This document shows positions 16,356-24,575 of a DNA stretch of 64,000 nt, piece after piece. Made by a program: the position numbers and the translations under genes. Origin of the DNA: Candidatus Edwardsbacteria bacterium RifOxyA12_full_54_48 (lineage in GTDB: Bacteria; Edwardsbacteria; AC1; EtOH8); NCBI GenBank assembly GCA_001777915.1, contig MFFN01000003.1, forward strand, positions 1-64,000. The letters run 5' to 3'. Each line of letters opens with the position of its first letter. The stretch's first letter is position 1. The notes beneath the pieces were generated by a model. That model made no database searches, was not told where the DNA came from, and saw only the letters and a list, made by a program, of their open reading frames with translations.

Positions 16356-17567
16356 TTACTTGCCGCCCATCAGGGCCGAGGTCATGCTGAAGATGGGCAG
16401 GTACATGGCGATCACCATGCCGCCGATTCCCAGGCCCAGCACCACCATGATGATGGGCTCCATGGCGGCGGTCAGCCCCTCCACCGCCCCGTCCACCTCC
16501 TCGTCGTAGAAGTCGGCGATCTTGTTGAGCATCTCGTCCAGGCCGCCGGTGGCCTCGCCCACCGCGATCATCTGCACCACCATGGGCGGAAAGATCTTCA
16601 TGGTCTTCAGGGGGGCCGAGATGGTCTCGCCGCCGCCGATGGACTTGCGGGCCGACATGATGGCGTCCTGCACCACCCGGTTGCCGGCGGTCTTGGCGGT
16701 GATCTCCAGGGCGTCCAGGATGGCCACGCCGCTGGACAGCAGGGTGCCCAGGGTCCGGGCGAATCGGGCCACGGCCGATTTCTGCTGGAGGTTGCCCAGG
16801 ATGGGGATTTTAAGCATCAGGGTGTCCAGGTACAGCTGCCCCTTGTCGGTCTTGTACCAGCGCTGCAGGAAGATGATGGCGGCAGTTGCCACAATTATGA
16901 TGGGGATGATGAACTTCTGCAGGAATTTGGAAAGCCCCACCACGAACAGGGTTGGGCCGGGCAGCTTGGCCCCCATTCCGGCGAACATCTTTTCGAAGAT
17001 GGGGATCACGAAGATCAGCAGCACCGCCGCGGCCCCCACCGCCACGGTGATCAGGATCACCGGCATGATCATGGCCCTTTTGACCTTGGCCACCAGGGCC
17101 TCGGCCTTCTCCAGGTAGATGGCCAGGCGCATCAGGATGTTGTCCAGGATACCGCCGGCCTCGCCGGCCGCCGCCATGTTGATATACAGCTCGCTGAACA
17201 CATTCTTCTGCCGGTTCAGGGCCTCGGCCAGGGTGGAGCCGCCCTCCACATCGGTCTTGATGGTCTCCAGCACCTTCTTGAAGGTGGGATTCTCCTGCTG
17301 CTGGGCCTGGATCTCCAGGCAGGACACCAAAGGCAGGCCGGCGTTGATCATGGTGGCGAACTGCCGGGTGAAGATCGACAGGTCCTTGTTGCTGACCTTG
17401 GGCTGCATAAAACTGAGTTTGAGCTCCTTGGGCTTGATCCGCACCGAGGACACAATTATATTTTTCTTGCGCAACGCCTCGATGACCGCGCCTTCGCTTT
17501 CGGCCGTCAGCTCTCCGGATACCAAACCGGCTTTGGAATCGCGCCCTTTCCAGAGATATAGTGGCAT
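16356..17567 (-). CDS. pilC: Type IV pilus inner-membrane platform protein PilC
   Basis: 403 residues with the duplicated T2SSF (GspF/PilC) domain. The N-terminal YLWKGRDSKAGLVSGEL and KDLSIFTRQFATMINAGLPL (about 59-78) are typical. Membrane helices lie at about 165-190, 218-240 and 372-395, and the second repeat begins near residue 268 with VARFARTLGTLLSSGVAIL. PilC connects the cytoplasmic ATPases to the growing pilin fibre. AAGGAG stands 8 bases before the ATG. It lies 57 bases after pilT and 22 bases before the sigma-54 activator gene, all co-directional. Confidence 0.95.
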   Translation of the reverse strand: MPLYLWKGRDSKAGLVSGELTAESEGAVIEALRKKNIIVSSVRIKPKELKLSFMQPKVSNKDLSIFTRQFATMINAGLPLVSCLEIQAQQQENPTFKKVLETIKTDVEGGSTLAEALNRQKNVFSELYINMAAAGEAGGILDNILMRLAIYLEKAEALVAKVKRAMIMPVILITVAVGAAAVLLIFVIPIFEKMFAGMGAKLPGPTLFVVGLSKFLQKFIIPIIIVATAAIIFLQRWYKTDKGQLYLDTLMLKIPILGNLQQKSAVARFARTLGTLLSSGVAILDALEITAKTAGNRVVQDAIMSARKSIGGGETISAPLKTMKIFPPMVVQMIAVGEATGGLDEMLNKIADFYDEEVDGAVEGLTAAMEPIIMVVLGLGIGGMVIAMYLPIFSMTSALMGGK

Positions 17568-17624
17568 CGTTATTGCTCCTTGTAAATATTTATTTTTCTC
17601 TAAGGAAATATATTGCCGATTTGA

Positions 17625-18695
17625 TTACACCACCGCCTGGCGTTTCTTGATCATCTGGTCCAGTTCCTCAACGTTGGAGGTATAGTCGAAGGCGGTGTCC
17701 AGGGTGATCTTCTTCTCCAGGAACAGGTTCATCAGCGACTGGTTCATGGTCTGCATGCCGTATTTCTGTCCGGCCTGCATCGAGGAATATATCTGGTGGA
17801 CCTTGTCGTCCCGGATCAGGGCCTTGATGGCCGGAGTGCAGACCATCACCTCCAGGCACAGGGCCCGGCCGCCCCGGGTCATGGGGATCAGCTGCTGGGT
17901 GATCACCCCCTCCAGCACGAAGGCCAGCTGGGCCCGCACCTGGGGCTGCTGATAGGGAGGAAAGACGTCGACTATGCGGTGGATGGATTCGGCCGCCGAG
18001 TTGGTGTGCAGGGTGGCCAGGGTCAGGTGGCCGGTCTCGGAGATGTGCAGGGCCGATTCTATGGTCTCCAGGTCCCGCATCTCGCCCACCAGCACCACGT
18101 CGGGATCCTGGCGCAGGGCGTATTTCAGGGCGTTCTTGAAACTCTTGGTGTCCGATTCCAATTCCCGCTGGTTGATGATGCATTTTTTATGATGATGGAT
18201 GTACTCGATGGGATCCTCGACGGTGATGATATGCCCCCGCCGCTCGCTGTTGATCTTGTCGATCATGGTGGCCAGGGTGGTGGATTTGCCCGAGCCGGTG
18301 GGCCCGGTGACCAGCACCAGCCCCTTGGGTTTGTCGGCCAGGGCGGCGGCGATGGGCGGCAGGCCCAGGGCCTGGAAGGAGCGGATCTCCCAGGGGATCA
18401 CCCGCATGGCCATGGCCACGCAGCCCCGCTGCAGAAAGATGTTGCCCCGGAAGCGGGAAAGCCCCTGAATGCCGATGGACAGATCCAGCTCCCGCTCGGT
18501 CTCAAAGCGTTTCTTCTGGGTGTCCTTCAGGATGCTGTAGGCCAGCTGCTCTGTCATTTGCGGGGTGAGCGGCTCGTGGGAGGTCTGCATCAGTTCGCCG
18601 TCCACCCGGATCACCGGCGGTACGCCCACCGTCAGGTGCAGATCGCTCCCCTTCTTCTGGATCATCTCCTCCAGGAGTTGGGTAAGAGTCACCAT
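17625..18695 (-). CDS. pilT: Type IV pilus retraction ATPase PilT
   Basis: 356 residues, the usual PilT length, without the long N-terminal domain of PilB. Walker A is GPTGSGKS (131-138), the Asp box is HIITVEDPIEYIHHHKKCII, Walker B is VVLVGEMRDLETI and the His box is TGHLTLATLHTNSA. The C-terminal AIKALIRDDKVHQIYSSMQ corresponds to the AIRNLIRE retraction motif. It powers pilus disassembly and therefore twitching motility or DNA uptake. Upstream of the ATG the sequence reads AAGGATGGGC. It is 99 bases after the third PilB gene. Confidence 0.96.
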   Translation of the reverse strand: MVTLTQLLEEMIQKKGSDLHLTVGVPPVIRVDGELMQTSHEPLTPQMTEQLAYSILKDTQKKRFETERELDLSIGIQGLSRFRGNIFLQRGCVAMAMRVIPWEIRSFQALGLPPIAAALADKPKGLVLVTGPTGSGKSTTLATMIDKINSERRGHIITVEDPIEYIHHHKKCIINQRELESDTKSFKNALKYALRQDPDVVLVGEMRDLETIESALHISETGHLTLATLHTNSAAESIHRIVDVFPPYQQPQVRAQLAFVLEGVITQQLIPMTRGGRALCLEVMVCTPAIKALIRDDKVHQIYSSMQAGQKYGMQTMNQSLMNLFLEKKITLDTAFDYTSNVEELDQMIKKRQAVV

Positions 18696-18794
18696 GCTTT
18701 GCCCATCCTTATTTTATATTCATTTTAGCGCTGGAACAGGGGAATATTCGGGATCAGCCTTTTAGGTTTTGAATTTTACATTTTTATATTTGAA

Positions 18795-20558
18795 CTATCC
18801 CTCGGCGGTCTCGCGGAACATCTCCTCCACCGTGGTCAGGCCCTGTTTGACCTTGCCCCAGGCGTCCATCCGCAGGGTCAGCATGCCCTGCTCCACCGCC
18901 TTGGCCCTGATGGAGGTCACCGCCTCCCGGTTCAGTATCAGGTCCCTGATGTCGGGAGAGATGGGCATCACCTCGTAGAGGCCCACCCGGCCCTTGTACC
19001 CGGTGTTGTTGCAGATGGGGCAGCCCCTGCCCTTGTAATAAGTGACCCCGGCCACCTCCTCGGCTTTGAACCCCATGTCGATCAGGGACTGGGGATTGAT
19101 CTGAAATGGCTCCTTGCAGGCCTTGCATATCCGGCGCACCAGCCGCTGGGCCTGGATCAGCACGGTGGAAGAGGCCACCAGAAACGGCTCGATCCCCATA
19201 TCGATCAGGCGCGACACCGACGACGGGGCGTCGTTGGTATGCAGGGTGGACAGCACCAGATGTCCGGTCAGGGCGGCCTTGACCGCAATGGCGGCGGTGG
19301 GGCCGTCGCGGATCTCGCCCAGCATGATGATGTTGGGGGCCTGCCGCAGCATGGCCCGGAGGGCCACGTCAAAGGTAAAACCTATGCCCAGCTCGGCCTG
19401 GACCTGGTTGACCCCTTTCAGATTATATTCGATGGGATCCTCCACCGTCAGGATGTGCCGGTCCGGCGTGTTCAGCTGGGATAGGGCGGAATACAGGGTG
19501 GTGGTCTTTCCCGACCCGGTGGGGCCGGTGATCAGGACTATGCCGTAAGGGGCATGGATGGCTTTCATGAAATTCTTCAGGGCCAGCTCGGTAAAGCCGA
19601 AGTTGGCCAGGTCCAGGGTCAGCGATCCGGCGTCCAGGATACGCATCACCACCTTCTCCCCGAACAGCACCGGCAGGGTGGAGACCCGCAGGTCTATCTT
19701 CTTGTTAAGCACCTTGATGGCGATGCGGCCGTCCTGGGGCTTGCGGCGCTCGGTGACATCCAGCTTGGACATGATCTTGATGCGGGAGACCAGCGGGGCT
19801 TTCATCCGCATGGGCGGCTCCATCAGGGTCTGCAGCACGCCGTCCTGCCTTAATCTTATCCGGAAGACCTTCTCGTAGGGCTCCACATGGATGTCCGAGG
19901 CCCCGCGACGGACCGCCTCGGTCATGATGTAATTCACCATCTTGACCACCGGAGTGGAGGAGCCGGCCTGCTGGGCATCGGCCAGGTCCTCGTCCTGCTC
20001 CAGGTCATCCACCATCTCCATCTCGATGTCTTCCCCCAGCCCCTCCAGGGCCGTGTCCTCGGGCAGGCTCTCGATGGCCTCTTCCTTGACCTGGCTCAGC
20101 TGGCCGCCGGAGGCGATCACCTGGACGTCCTTGCCCAGCGGATAGTGCTGTTCCAGCAGTTTCTTGACGGCCGAATAGCTGGCCACCACCGGCTTGACAT
20201 CCAGCCCGGTGAGGAATTTGATGTCCTCCAGGGCGAAGATATCGGAGGGATCGATCATGGCCAGGGTCAGGGCCCGGCCCAGGCGTTTTATCGGGATCAC
20301 CATGAATTTGTTGGCGATGTCCGGCCGGACCAGCTTGATGACCGCCGACTCCACCTGGAAATTGCTCAGGTCCATGGCCGGGACGGTGAACTGCCGGGAC
20401 ATGAACTGCATGGCCACGTTCTCGGTGACCATCCCCATCCGGACCATGGTGGCGGCCAACGGCTCGTTGCTGTTCTTCTGCTCCAGGGCGGCCTGGTCGT
20501 ACTGGGCCTTGGTCAGGAGCCCCATCTTCAAAAGCATGTCGGCTATGTTTTGCGCCAT
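18795..20558 (-). CDS. pilB: PilB-type pilus assembly ATPase, paralogue 3
   Basis: 587 residues. An N-terminal MshEN-type region (1 to about 150) precedes the GspE/PilB ATPase with Walker A GPTGSGKTTT, Asp box ILTVEDPIEYNLKGVN, Walker B IIMLGEIRDGPTA and His box TGHLVLSTLHTNDA. Two CxxC pairs (CKACKEP and CPICNNTGYKGR) form the usual zinc site. The second MshEN motif is eroded: PLAATMVRMG replaces the RLGxxLVxxG seen in paralogue 2, so binding of cyclic di-GMP there is doubtful. An acidic linker (MEMVDDLEQDEDLADAQ) separates the domains. The ATPase looks intact. It is one of three tandem copies; which drives which pilus is unknown. Confidence 0.92.
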   Translation of the reverse strand: MAQNIADMLLKMGLLTKAQYDQAALEQKNSNEPLAATMVRMGMVTENVAMQFMSRQFTVPAMDLSNFQVESAVIKLVRPDIANKFMVIPIKRLGRALTLAMIDPSDIFALEDIKFLTGLDVKPVVASYSAVKKLLEQHYPLGKDVQVIASGGQLSQVKEEAIESLPEDTALEGLGEDIEMEMVDDLEQDEDLADAQQAGSSTPVVKMVNYIMTEAVRRGASDIHVEPYEKVFRIRLRQDGVLQTLMEPPMRMKAPLVSRIKIMSKLDVTERRKPQDGRIAIKVLNKKIDLRVSTLPVLFGEKVVMRILDAGSLTLDLANFGFTELALKNFMKAIHAPYGIVLITGPTGSGKTTTLYSALSQLNTPDRHILTVEDPIEYNLKGVNQVQAELGIGFTFDVALRAMLRQAPNIIMLGEIRDGPTAAIAVKAALTGHLVLSTLHTNDAPSSVSRLIDMGIEPFLVASSTVLIQAQRLVRRICKACKEPFQINPQSLIDMGFKAEEVAGVTYYKGRGCPICNNTGYKGRVGLYEVMPISPDIRDLILNREAVTSIRAKAVEQGMLTLRMDAWGKVKQGLTTVEEMFRETAEG

Positions 20559-20596
20559 ATATCAACAATCTATCTATGATGTGTTTGATTATCCTG

Positions 20597-22324
20597 CTAC
20601 TCGGCGGCGGCCACGGTCTCCTTGATGACCTCTTCGATGGTGGTTATACCGCTGCGGACCTTGTGGATGCCGTCCATCCGCAGGGTGGACATCCCTTCTT
20701 TCACAGCCTGGGCCTCTATCTTGAAGGTGGGGGCCCGCTCCAGTATCAGGTCCCTGATGGCCGGGCTAATCGGCAGGATCTCGGCCAGGCCGATCCGGCC
20801 CTTGTATCCGGTATTGCGGCACTCCGAACAGCCCTTGCCCCGGAAGGCGGTGAAACCGGCGATATCCACCTTGTCGCCCAGAAATTCGCGCAGCATCTTT
20901 TCCTCCGGTTTGTACTGCTCCTTGCAGTAGGAGCAGATCTTGCGGACCAGCCGCTGGGATTCCACCAGCAGCAGCGAAGAGGCGATCATGAACGGCTCCA
21001 CCCCCATGTCCACCAGCCGGGTGATGGTCAGCGAGGCGCTGTTGGTGTGGACGGTGGACAGCACCAGATGCCCGGTGAGCGATGACCGGATGGCGATCTC
21101 GGCCGTCTGCCGGTCGCGGATCTCTCCCACCATGATGATGTTGGGATCCTGCCTTAAAAAGGCTTTCAGGGCGGCGGTAAAGGTGGTGCCGCCTTCCTCG
21201 TGCACCGCCACCTGATTGACCCCCATCAGACTGTACTCCACCGGCTCCTCGGCGGTCATGATATTGGTGTCCGGATGGTTGATGGATTCCAGGCAGGCGT
21301 ACATGGTGGTGGTCTTGCCGGAGCCGGTGGGCCCGGTGACCAGCACGATCCCGAAGGGCGTCTGGATGGCCTTCAACAGATATTTCAGCGGCTCCGGCTC
21401 GAACCCCAGGGTGGGCAGGTCGAATGACACCGCGCTGCGGTCCAGAATGCGCAGGGCCACCTTCTCCCCGAAGGCGGTGGGGATGATGGACACCCGGATG
21501 TCTATCGGCTTGCCCTGGATGATCATCCGCAGGCGGCCGTCCTGGGGAAAGCGCTTTTCCTCGATCTTTAATTTGGCGATGATCTTTATCCGGGCCGCTA
21601 TGGAGCTCTTCATCCTTAAGGGGGGCGACATCACCTCGTGCAGCACGCCGTAGACCGACATCCGGACCCGGATCTCCTTCTCATAGGGCTCGATGTGGAT
21701 GTCGGTGGCATTGCGCTTGACCGCCTCGGCTATCAGGCCGTTGACCAGCTTGGCCGCCGGGCTGCTCTCGATGGCCGCGGCCATCTCCGAGGCGGAATCT
21801 CCGCCCGCCTCCTGCTGTTCCTCCAGGACCTCCAGGTCTCCGGCATCCACGTCGGCCTCGGCCTCATCCATGGCCTTCATCACATCCTCCAGCATGCCGG
21901 CCGACCCGTATTGCTTGTCGATGGCCGACCAGATGGCGGCCTCGGAGGCTATCACCGGACGGACCTCGAAACCGGTGGAGAATTTTATGTCCTCCATGGC
22001 CAGGACATCGTTGGGGTTGACCATGGCCACGGTCACGCTCCGTCCCAGGCGCGACAGGGGGATCAGTCCGTACTTCTGGGCTATATGGGGCGGTATCAGT
22101 TTAAGGACGGGCTCGTCGATCTTGTAATCGTTCAGGTTGACCGAGGGGACGTTGAACTGCTTGCTCAAGAAGGCCACCACCTCGTCCTCGGTGACAAATC
22201 CCAGTTTTACCAGCAGGGAGCCCAGCCTCTGGCCCGAGGTCTGCTGTTCCTTAAGGGCCTGCTCCAACTGCTCCGGGCTGATCATCCCGGCCTTGAGAAG
22301 CATATCTCCAACTTTTAACGCCAT
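20597..22324 (-). CDS. pilB: PilB-type pilus assembly ATPase, paralogue 2
   Basis: 575 residues. Both MshEN half-motifs are well kept: KVGDMLLKAGMISPEQLEQA near the N-terminus and RLGSLLVKLGFVTEDEVVAF (about 32-51), matching the known cyclic di-GMP binding pattern of MshE-like ATPases. The ATPase core has Walker A GPTGSGKTTT, Walker B IIMVGEIRDRQTA, His box TGHLVLSTVHTNSA and the CxxC pairs CSYCKEQ and CSECRNTGYKGR. It should energise pilin polymerisation at PilC, possibly under second-messenger control. Spacing to the neighbours is 35-38 bases. Confidence 0.94.
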   Translation of the reverse strand: MALKVGDMLLKAGMISPEQLEQALKEQQTSGQRLGSLLVKLGFVTEDEVVAFLSKQFNVPSVNLNDYKIDEPVLKLIPPHIAQKYGLIPLSRLGRSVTVAMVNPNDVLAMEDIKFSTGFEVRPVIASEAAIWSAIDKQYGSAGMLEDVMKAMDEAEADVDAGDLEVLEEQQEAGGDSASEMAAAIESSPAAKLVNGLIAEAVKRNATDIHIEPYEKEIRVRMSVYGVLHEVMSPPLRMKSSIAARIKIIAKLKIEEKRFPQDGRLRMIIQGKPIDIRVSIIPTAFGEKVALRILDRSAVSFDLPTLGFEPEPLKYLLKAIQTPFGIVLVTGPTGSGKTTTMYACLESINHPDTNIMTAEEPVEYSLMGVNQVAVHEEGGTTFTAALKAFLRQDPNIIMVGEIRDRQTAEIAIRSSLTGHLVLSTVHTNSASLTITRLVDMGVEPFMIASSLLLVESQRLVRKICSYCKEQYKPEEKMLREFLGDKVDIAGFTAFRGKGCSECRNTGYKGRIGLAEILPISPAIRDLILERAPTFKIEAQAVKEGMSTLRMDGIHKVRSGITTIEEVIKETVAAAE

Positions 22325-22359
22325 GTCATGTCTTATTTAAAGGTTAGATATTGTGATTA

Positions 22360-24054
22360 TCAATCTGAGGCCGTCTCCACGATGGCCGCCTCCATGGTGG
22401 TGATGCCTTTTCTGACCTTATCCAGGGCGTCCTCCCGCAAAGATTTCATCCCCAGCTTGATCGCCATCTCCCTGATCTCATCGGTGGAGGCCCGGGAGAC
22501 TATCAGCCTTCTTATCTCAGGGCCGATGGTCATCACCTCAAACACCCCCACCCGGCCCTTGTATCCGGTATTATTGCACTCCAGGCAGCCCTTGCCCTTG
22601 AAGAACTCCACTCCCTGGAAGCTGGCGGGATCGATCCCCATCTTGACCATCTCCTCCGGAGATATCTTCTCGGGCTCCTTGCATTTTGAGCAGACGCGCC
22701 TGACCAGGCGCTGGGCCTCGATCAGGTTTACCGTGGCGGCTATCAGGAAGGGCGGGATCTCCATATCCAGCAGGCGGTTCAGCGAACTGGGAGCATCATT
22801 GGTGTGCAGGGTGGACAGCACCAGATGTCCGGTCATGGCCGCGGTCATGGCGATCTCGCCGGTCTCCCGGTCCCGGATCTCCCCCACCAGCACGATGTTG
22901 GGGTCCTGCCGCAAAAAGGCCTTCAGGGCCTTGGCAAAGGTATAGCCGATCTCCGGGCGGACGTTGACCTGGTTGATCCCCACAATGTCGTATTCCACCG
23001 GATCCTCGGCGGTGACGATGTTGACCCCGGGTTTGTTCAGGCGGGAGATGCCGGAATACAGGGTGCGGGTCTTGCCCGAGCCGGTGGGACCGGTGACCAG
23101 TATCATGCCGGTGGGCCGGGTCAGGGCTTTCAAAATATCATCCAGGGCTTTGCCCTCGATGCCCAGCTGGGTCAGGTCGCCGCCCAGGCTGGTCTGCTCC
23201 AGCACCCGGATGACGATCTTCTCGCCGTATTTGATGGGCATGGTGGACACCCGCAGATCCACTGTCCGGTCGATAAGTTTGATGGAGAACCTTCCGTCCT
23301 GCGGCAGGCGCCGCTCGGTGAGGTTCAATTTGGAAAGCACCTTGATGCGCGAGGCCAGGGCCGCCGAGATCCGGCGGGGCGGCGACATGGTCTCCTGAAG
23401 AACCCCGTCTATCCGGTAGCGCACCCTCAGGATCTTTTCGTAGGGCTCTATATGGATGTCCGACGCCCCGCGCTTGATGGCGTCGATGACGATGCTGTTG
23501 ACCAGTTTCACCACCGGGGTGGATTCGATCTCGGCCTGGCTGGCCACCTCATCCATGTCCTTCTCCACCAGCTCCATGTCCTCGGCGGCGATCTCCTGCT
23601 CCACCGACTTCAGGGCCTCGGCCCGGGTGGTGCTGCCGTAATGCTTGTCCAAAGCCTTCTCCAGCGAGGTCTCGGCGCAAACCACCGGCTTGACCTCCAT
23701 CCCGGTGAGGAAGGCGATATTCTCCATGGTGAACACGTCGGCGGCGTTGGACATGGCCAGAAACAGGGTCCGCCCGGTCCGCTTGATCGGCATCACCTGG
23801 AATTTCTGGGCTATTTCCGGTGGGATAAGTTTTAGAACCTGGGGATCCAGTTCGGCGGTGGAAAGATTCACCGTGGGAAGGTTTAGCTGCTTGCCCAGGA
23901 ACTGGGTGATGGAGTCTTCGGTCATAAACCCCAGCTTTATAAGACTGGAGCCCAGCTTGGCTCCGGAGCTTTTTTGCTCGGCCAAGGCCTTGTCCAGCTG
24001 ATCTTTGGTTATCAACTCGGACTGCACCAGCATGTCGCCTAATTTCAAACCCAT
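22360..24054 (-). CDS. pilB: PilB-type pilus assembly ATPase, paralogue 1
   Basis: 564 residues from the ATG at 24054, chosen because GAGGGAG lies about 6 bases upstream and the protein then begins MGLKLGDMLVQSELITKDQ like its paralogues; a further in-frame ATG 15 codons upstream is unlikely. The second MshEN motif is KLGSSLIKLGFMTEDSITQF, close to consensus. Walker A GPTGSGKTRT, Walker B IVLVGEIRDRETG, His box TGHLVLSTLHTNDA and the CSKCKEP/CLECNNTGYKGR zinc pairs are present. It is the first gene after the predicted promoter at 24077-24106 and probably heads the operon running through pilC. Confidence 0.94.
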   Translation of the reverse strand: MGLKLGDMLVQSELITKDQLDKALAEQKSSGAKLGSSLIKLGFMTEDSITQFLGKQLNLPTVNLSTAELDPQVLKLIPPEIAQKFQVMPIKRTGRTLFLAMSNAADVFTMENIAFLTGMEVKPVVCAETSLEKALDKHYGSTTRAEALKSVEQEIAAEDMELVEKDMDEVASQAEIESTPVVKLVNSIVIDAIKRGASDIHIEPYEKILRVRYRIDGVLQETMSPPRRISAALASRIKVLSKLNLTERRLPQDGRFSIKLIDRTVDLRVSTMPIKYGEKIVIRVLEQTSLGGDLTQLGIEGKALDDILKALTRPTGMILVTGPTGSGKTRTLYSGISRLNKPGVNIVTAEDPVEYDIVGINQVNVRPEIGYTFAKALKAFLRQDPNIVLVGEIRDRETGEIAMTAAMTGHLVLSTLHTNDAPSSLNRLLDMEIPPFLIAATVNLIEAQRLVRRVCSKCKEPEKISPEEMVKMGIDPASFQGVEFFKGKGCLECNNTGYKGRVGVFEVMTIGPEIRRLIVSRASTDEIREMAIKLGMKSLREDALDKVRKGITTMEAAIVETASD

Positions 24055-24076
24055 AGCATCTCCCTCAATTTGAAAT

Positions 24077-24106
24077 AATATAGCATATGCAAGTTGCAAA
24101 TGTCAA
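24077..24106 (-). promoter_or_regulatory. Sigma-70-type promoter for the pilB-pilB-pilB-pilT-pilC run
   Basis: On the minus strand a consensus -35 TTGACA (24101-24106) is followed after 18 bases by TATATT (24077-24082). The start site would be about 24070, leaving a short leader that contains GAGGGAG before the ATG at 24054. The pilus motor genes therefore appear to have a housekeeping promoter, in contrast with the sigma-54 promoters of the two pilin genes. Confidence 0.6.
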
Positions 24107-24133
24107 GCAATTTGTCTTTTAACTTGATGGCCC

Positions 24134-24556
24134 TTAATGGTCTACAAATACATGTTCCCTGAGCCGGTTGAATTTTTTATGACCGATGCCCTTGACCTTC
24201 ATCAGGTCCTCGATTTTCTGGAAATCGCCGGATTCCCTCCTGAAATCAATTATTTTTTTGGCCATCGCCGGGCCGATGGCCGGAAGCTTCTCCAGGTCCC
24301 GCGGCCCGGCCCGGTTGAGGTCAATCTTTTCGGCCGGGACCTTTTTGGCGGCCCATCGATTTTTTGCGGCAGCCGGTTGTTCTTTCTGCCAGGGGGGCGG
24401 TTGTTCGATGGCCCGGGGCAGGTCCGGGCCGCCGTATTTAAGCTCCGGGGCAGCGCCCGGATGGCTTTTCTTGTAGAGCAGCACGGCATTGCCCAGCGCC
24501 AAGGCCACAATAAAAAAAATTATTACCTTTTTTTCATCCGGCGTTAACCCAAACAT
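24134..24556 (-). CDS. Membrane-anchored ComEA-like helix-hairpin-helix protein
   Basis: 140 residues from the ATG at 24556, preceded by GGTGGGG; an upstream in-frame ATG would overlap the sprA-like gene. Residues about 10-27 form one membrane helix (VIIFFIVALALGNAVLLY), then a Pro/Ala-rich linker, then tandem helix-hairpin-helix motifs: KIDLNRAGPRDLEKLPAIG (about 77-95) and EDLMKVKGIGHKKFNRL (about 117-133). This is the ComEA layout: a membrane-tethered periplasmic DNA-binding protein that pulls transforming DNA inward. The neighbouring type IV pilus genes make natural competence plausible, although ComEC is not in the window. Confidence 0.82.
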   Translation of the reverse strand: MFGLTPDEKKVIIFFIVALALGNAVLLYKKSHPGAAPELKYGGPDLPRAIEQPPPWQKEQPAAAKNRWAAKKVPAEKIDLNRAGPRDLEKLPAIGPAMAKKIIDFRRESGDFQKIEDLMKVKGIGHKKFNRLREHVFVDH

Positions 24557-24575
24557 ATTCCCCACCAACCAAGCG

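Noticed and set aside
14879-17561. Two long plus-strand open frames (about 460-480 codons) opposite the sigma-54 activator and pilC
   Set aside because: They are Gly/Gln/His/Asp-rich mirror frames of G+C-rich genes, with no domain pattern or ribosome binding sites.
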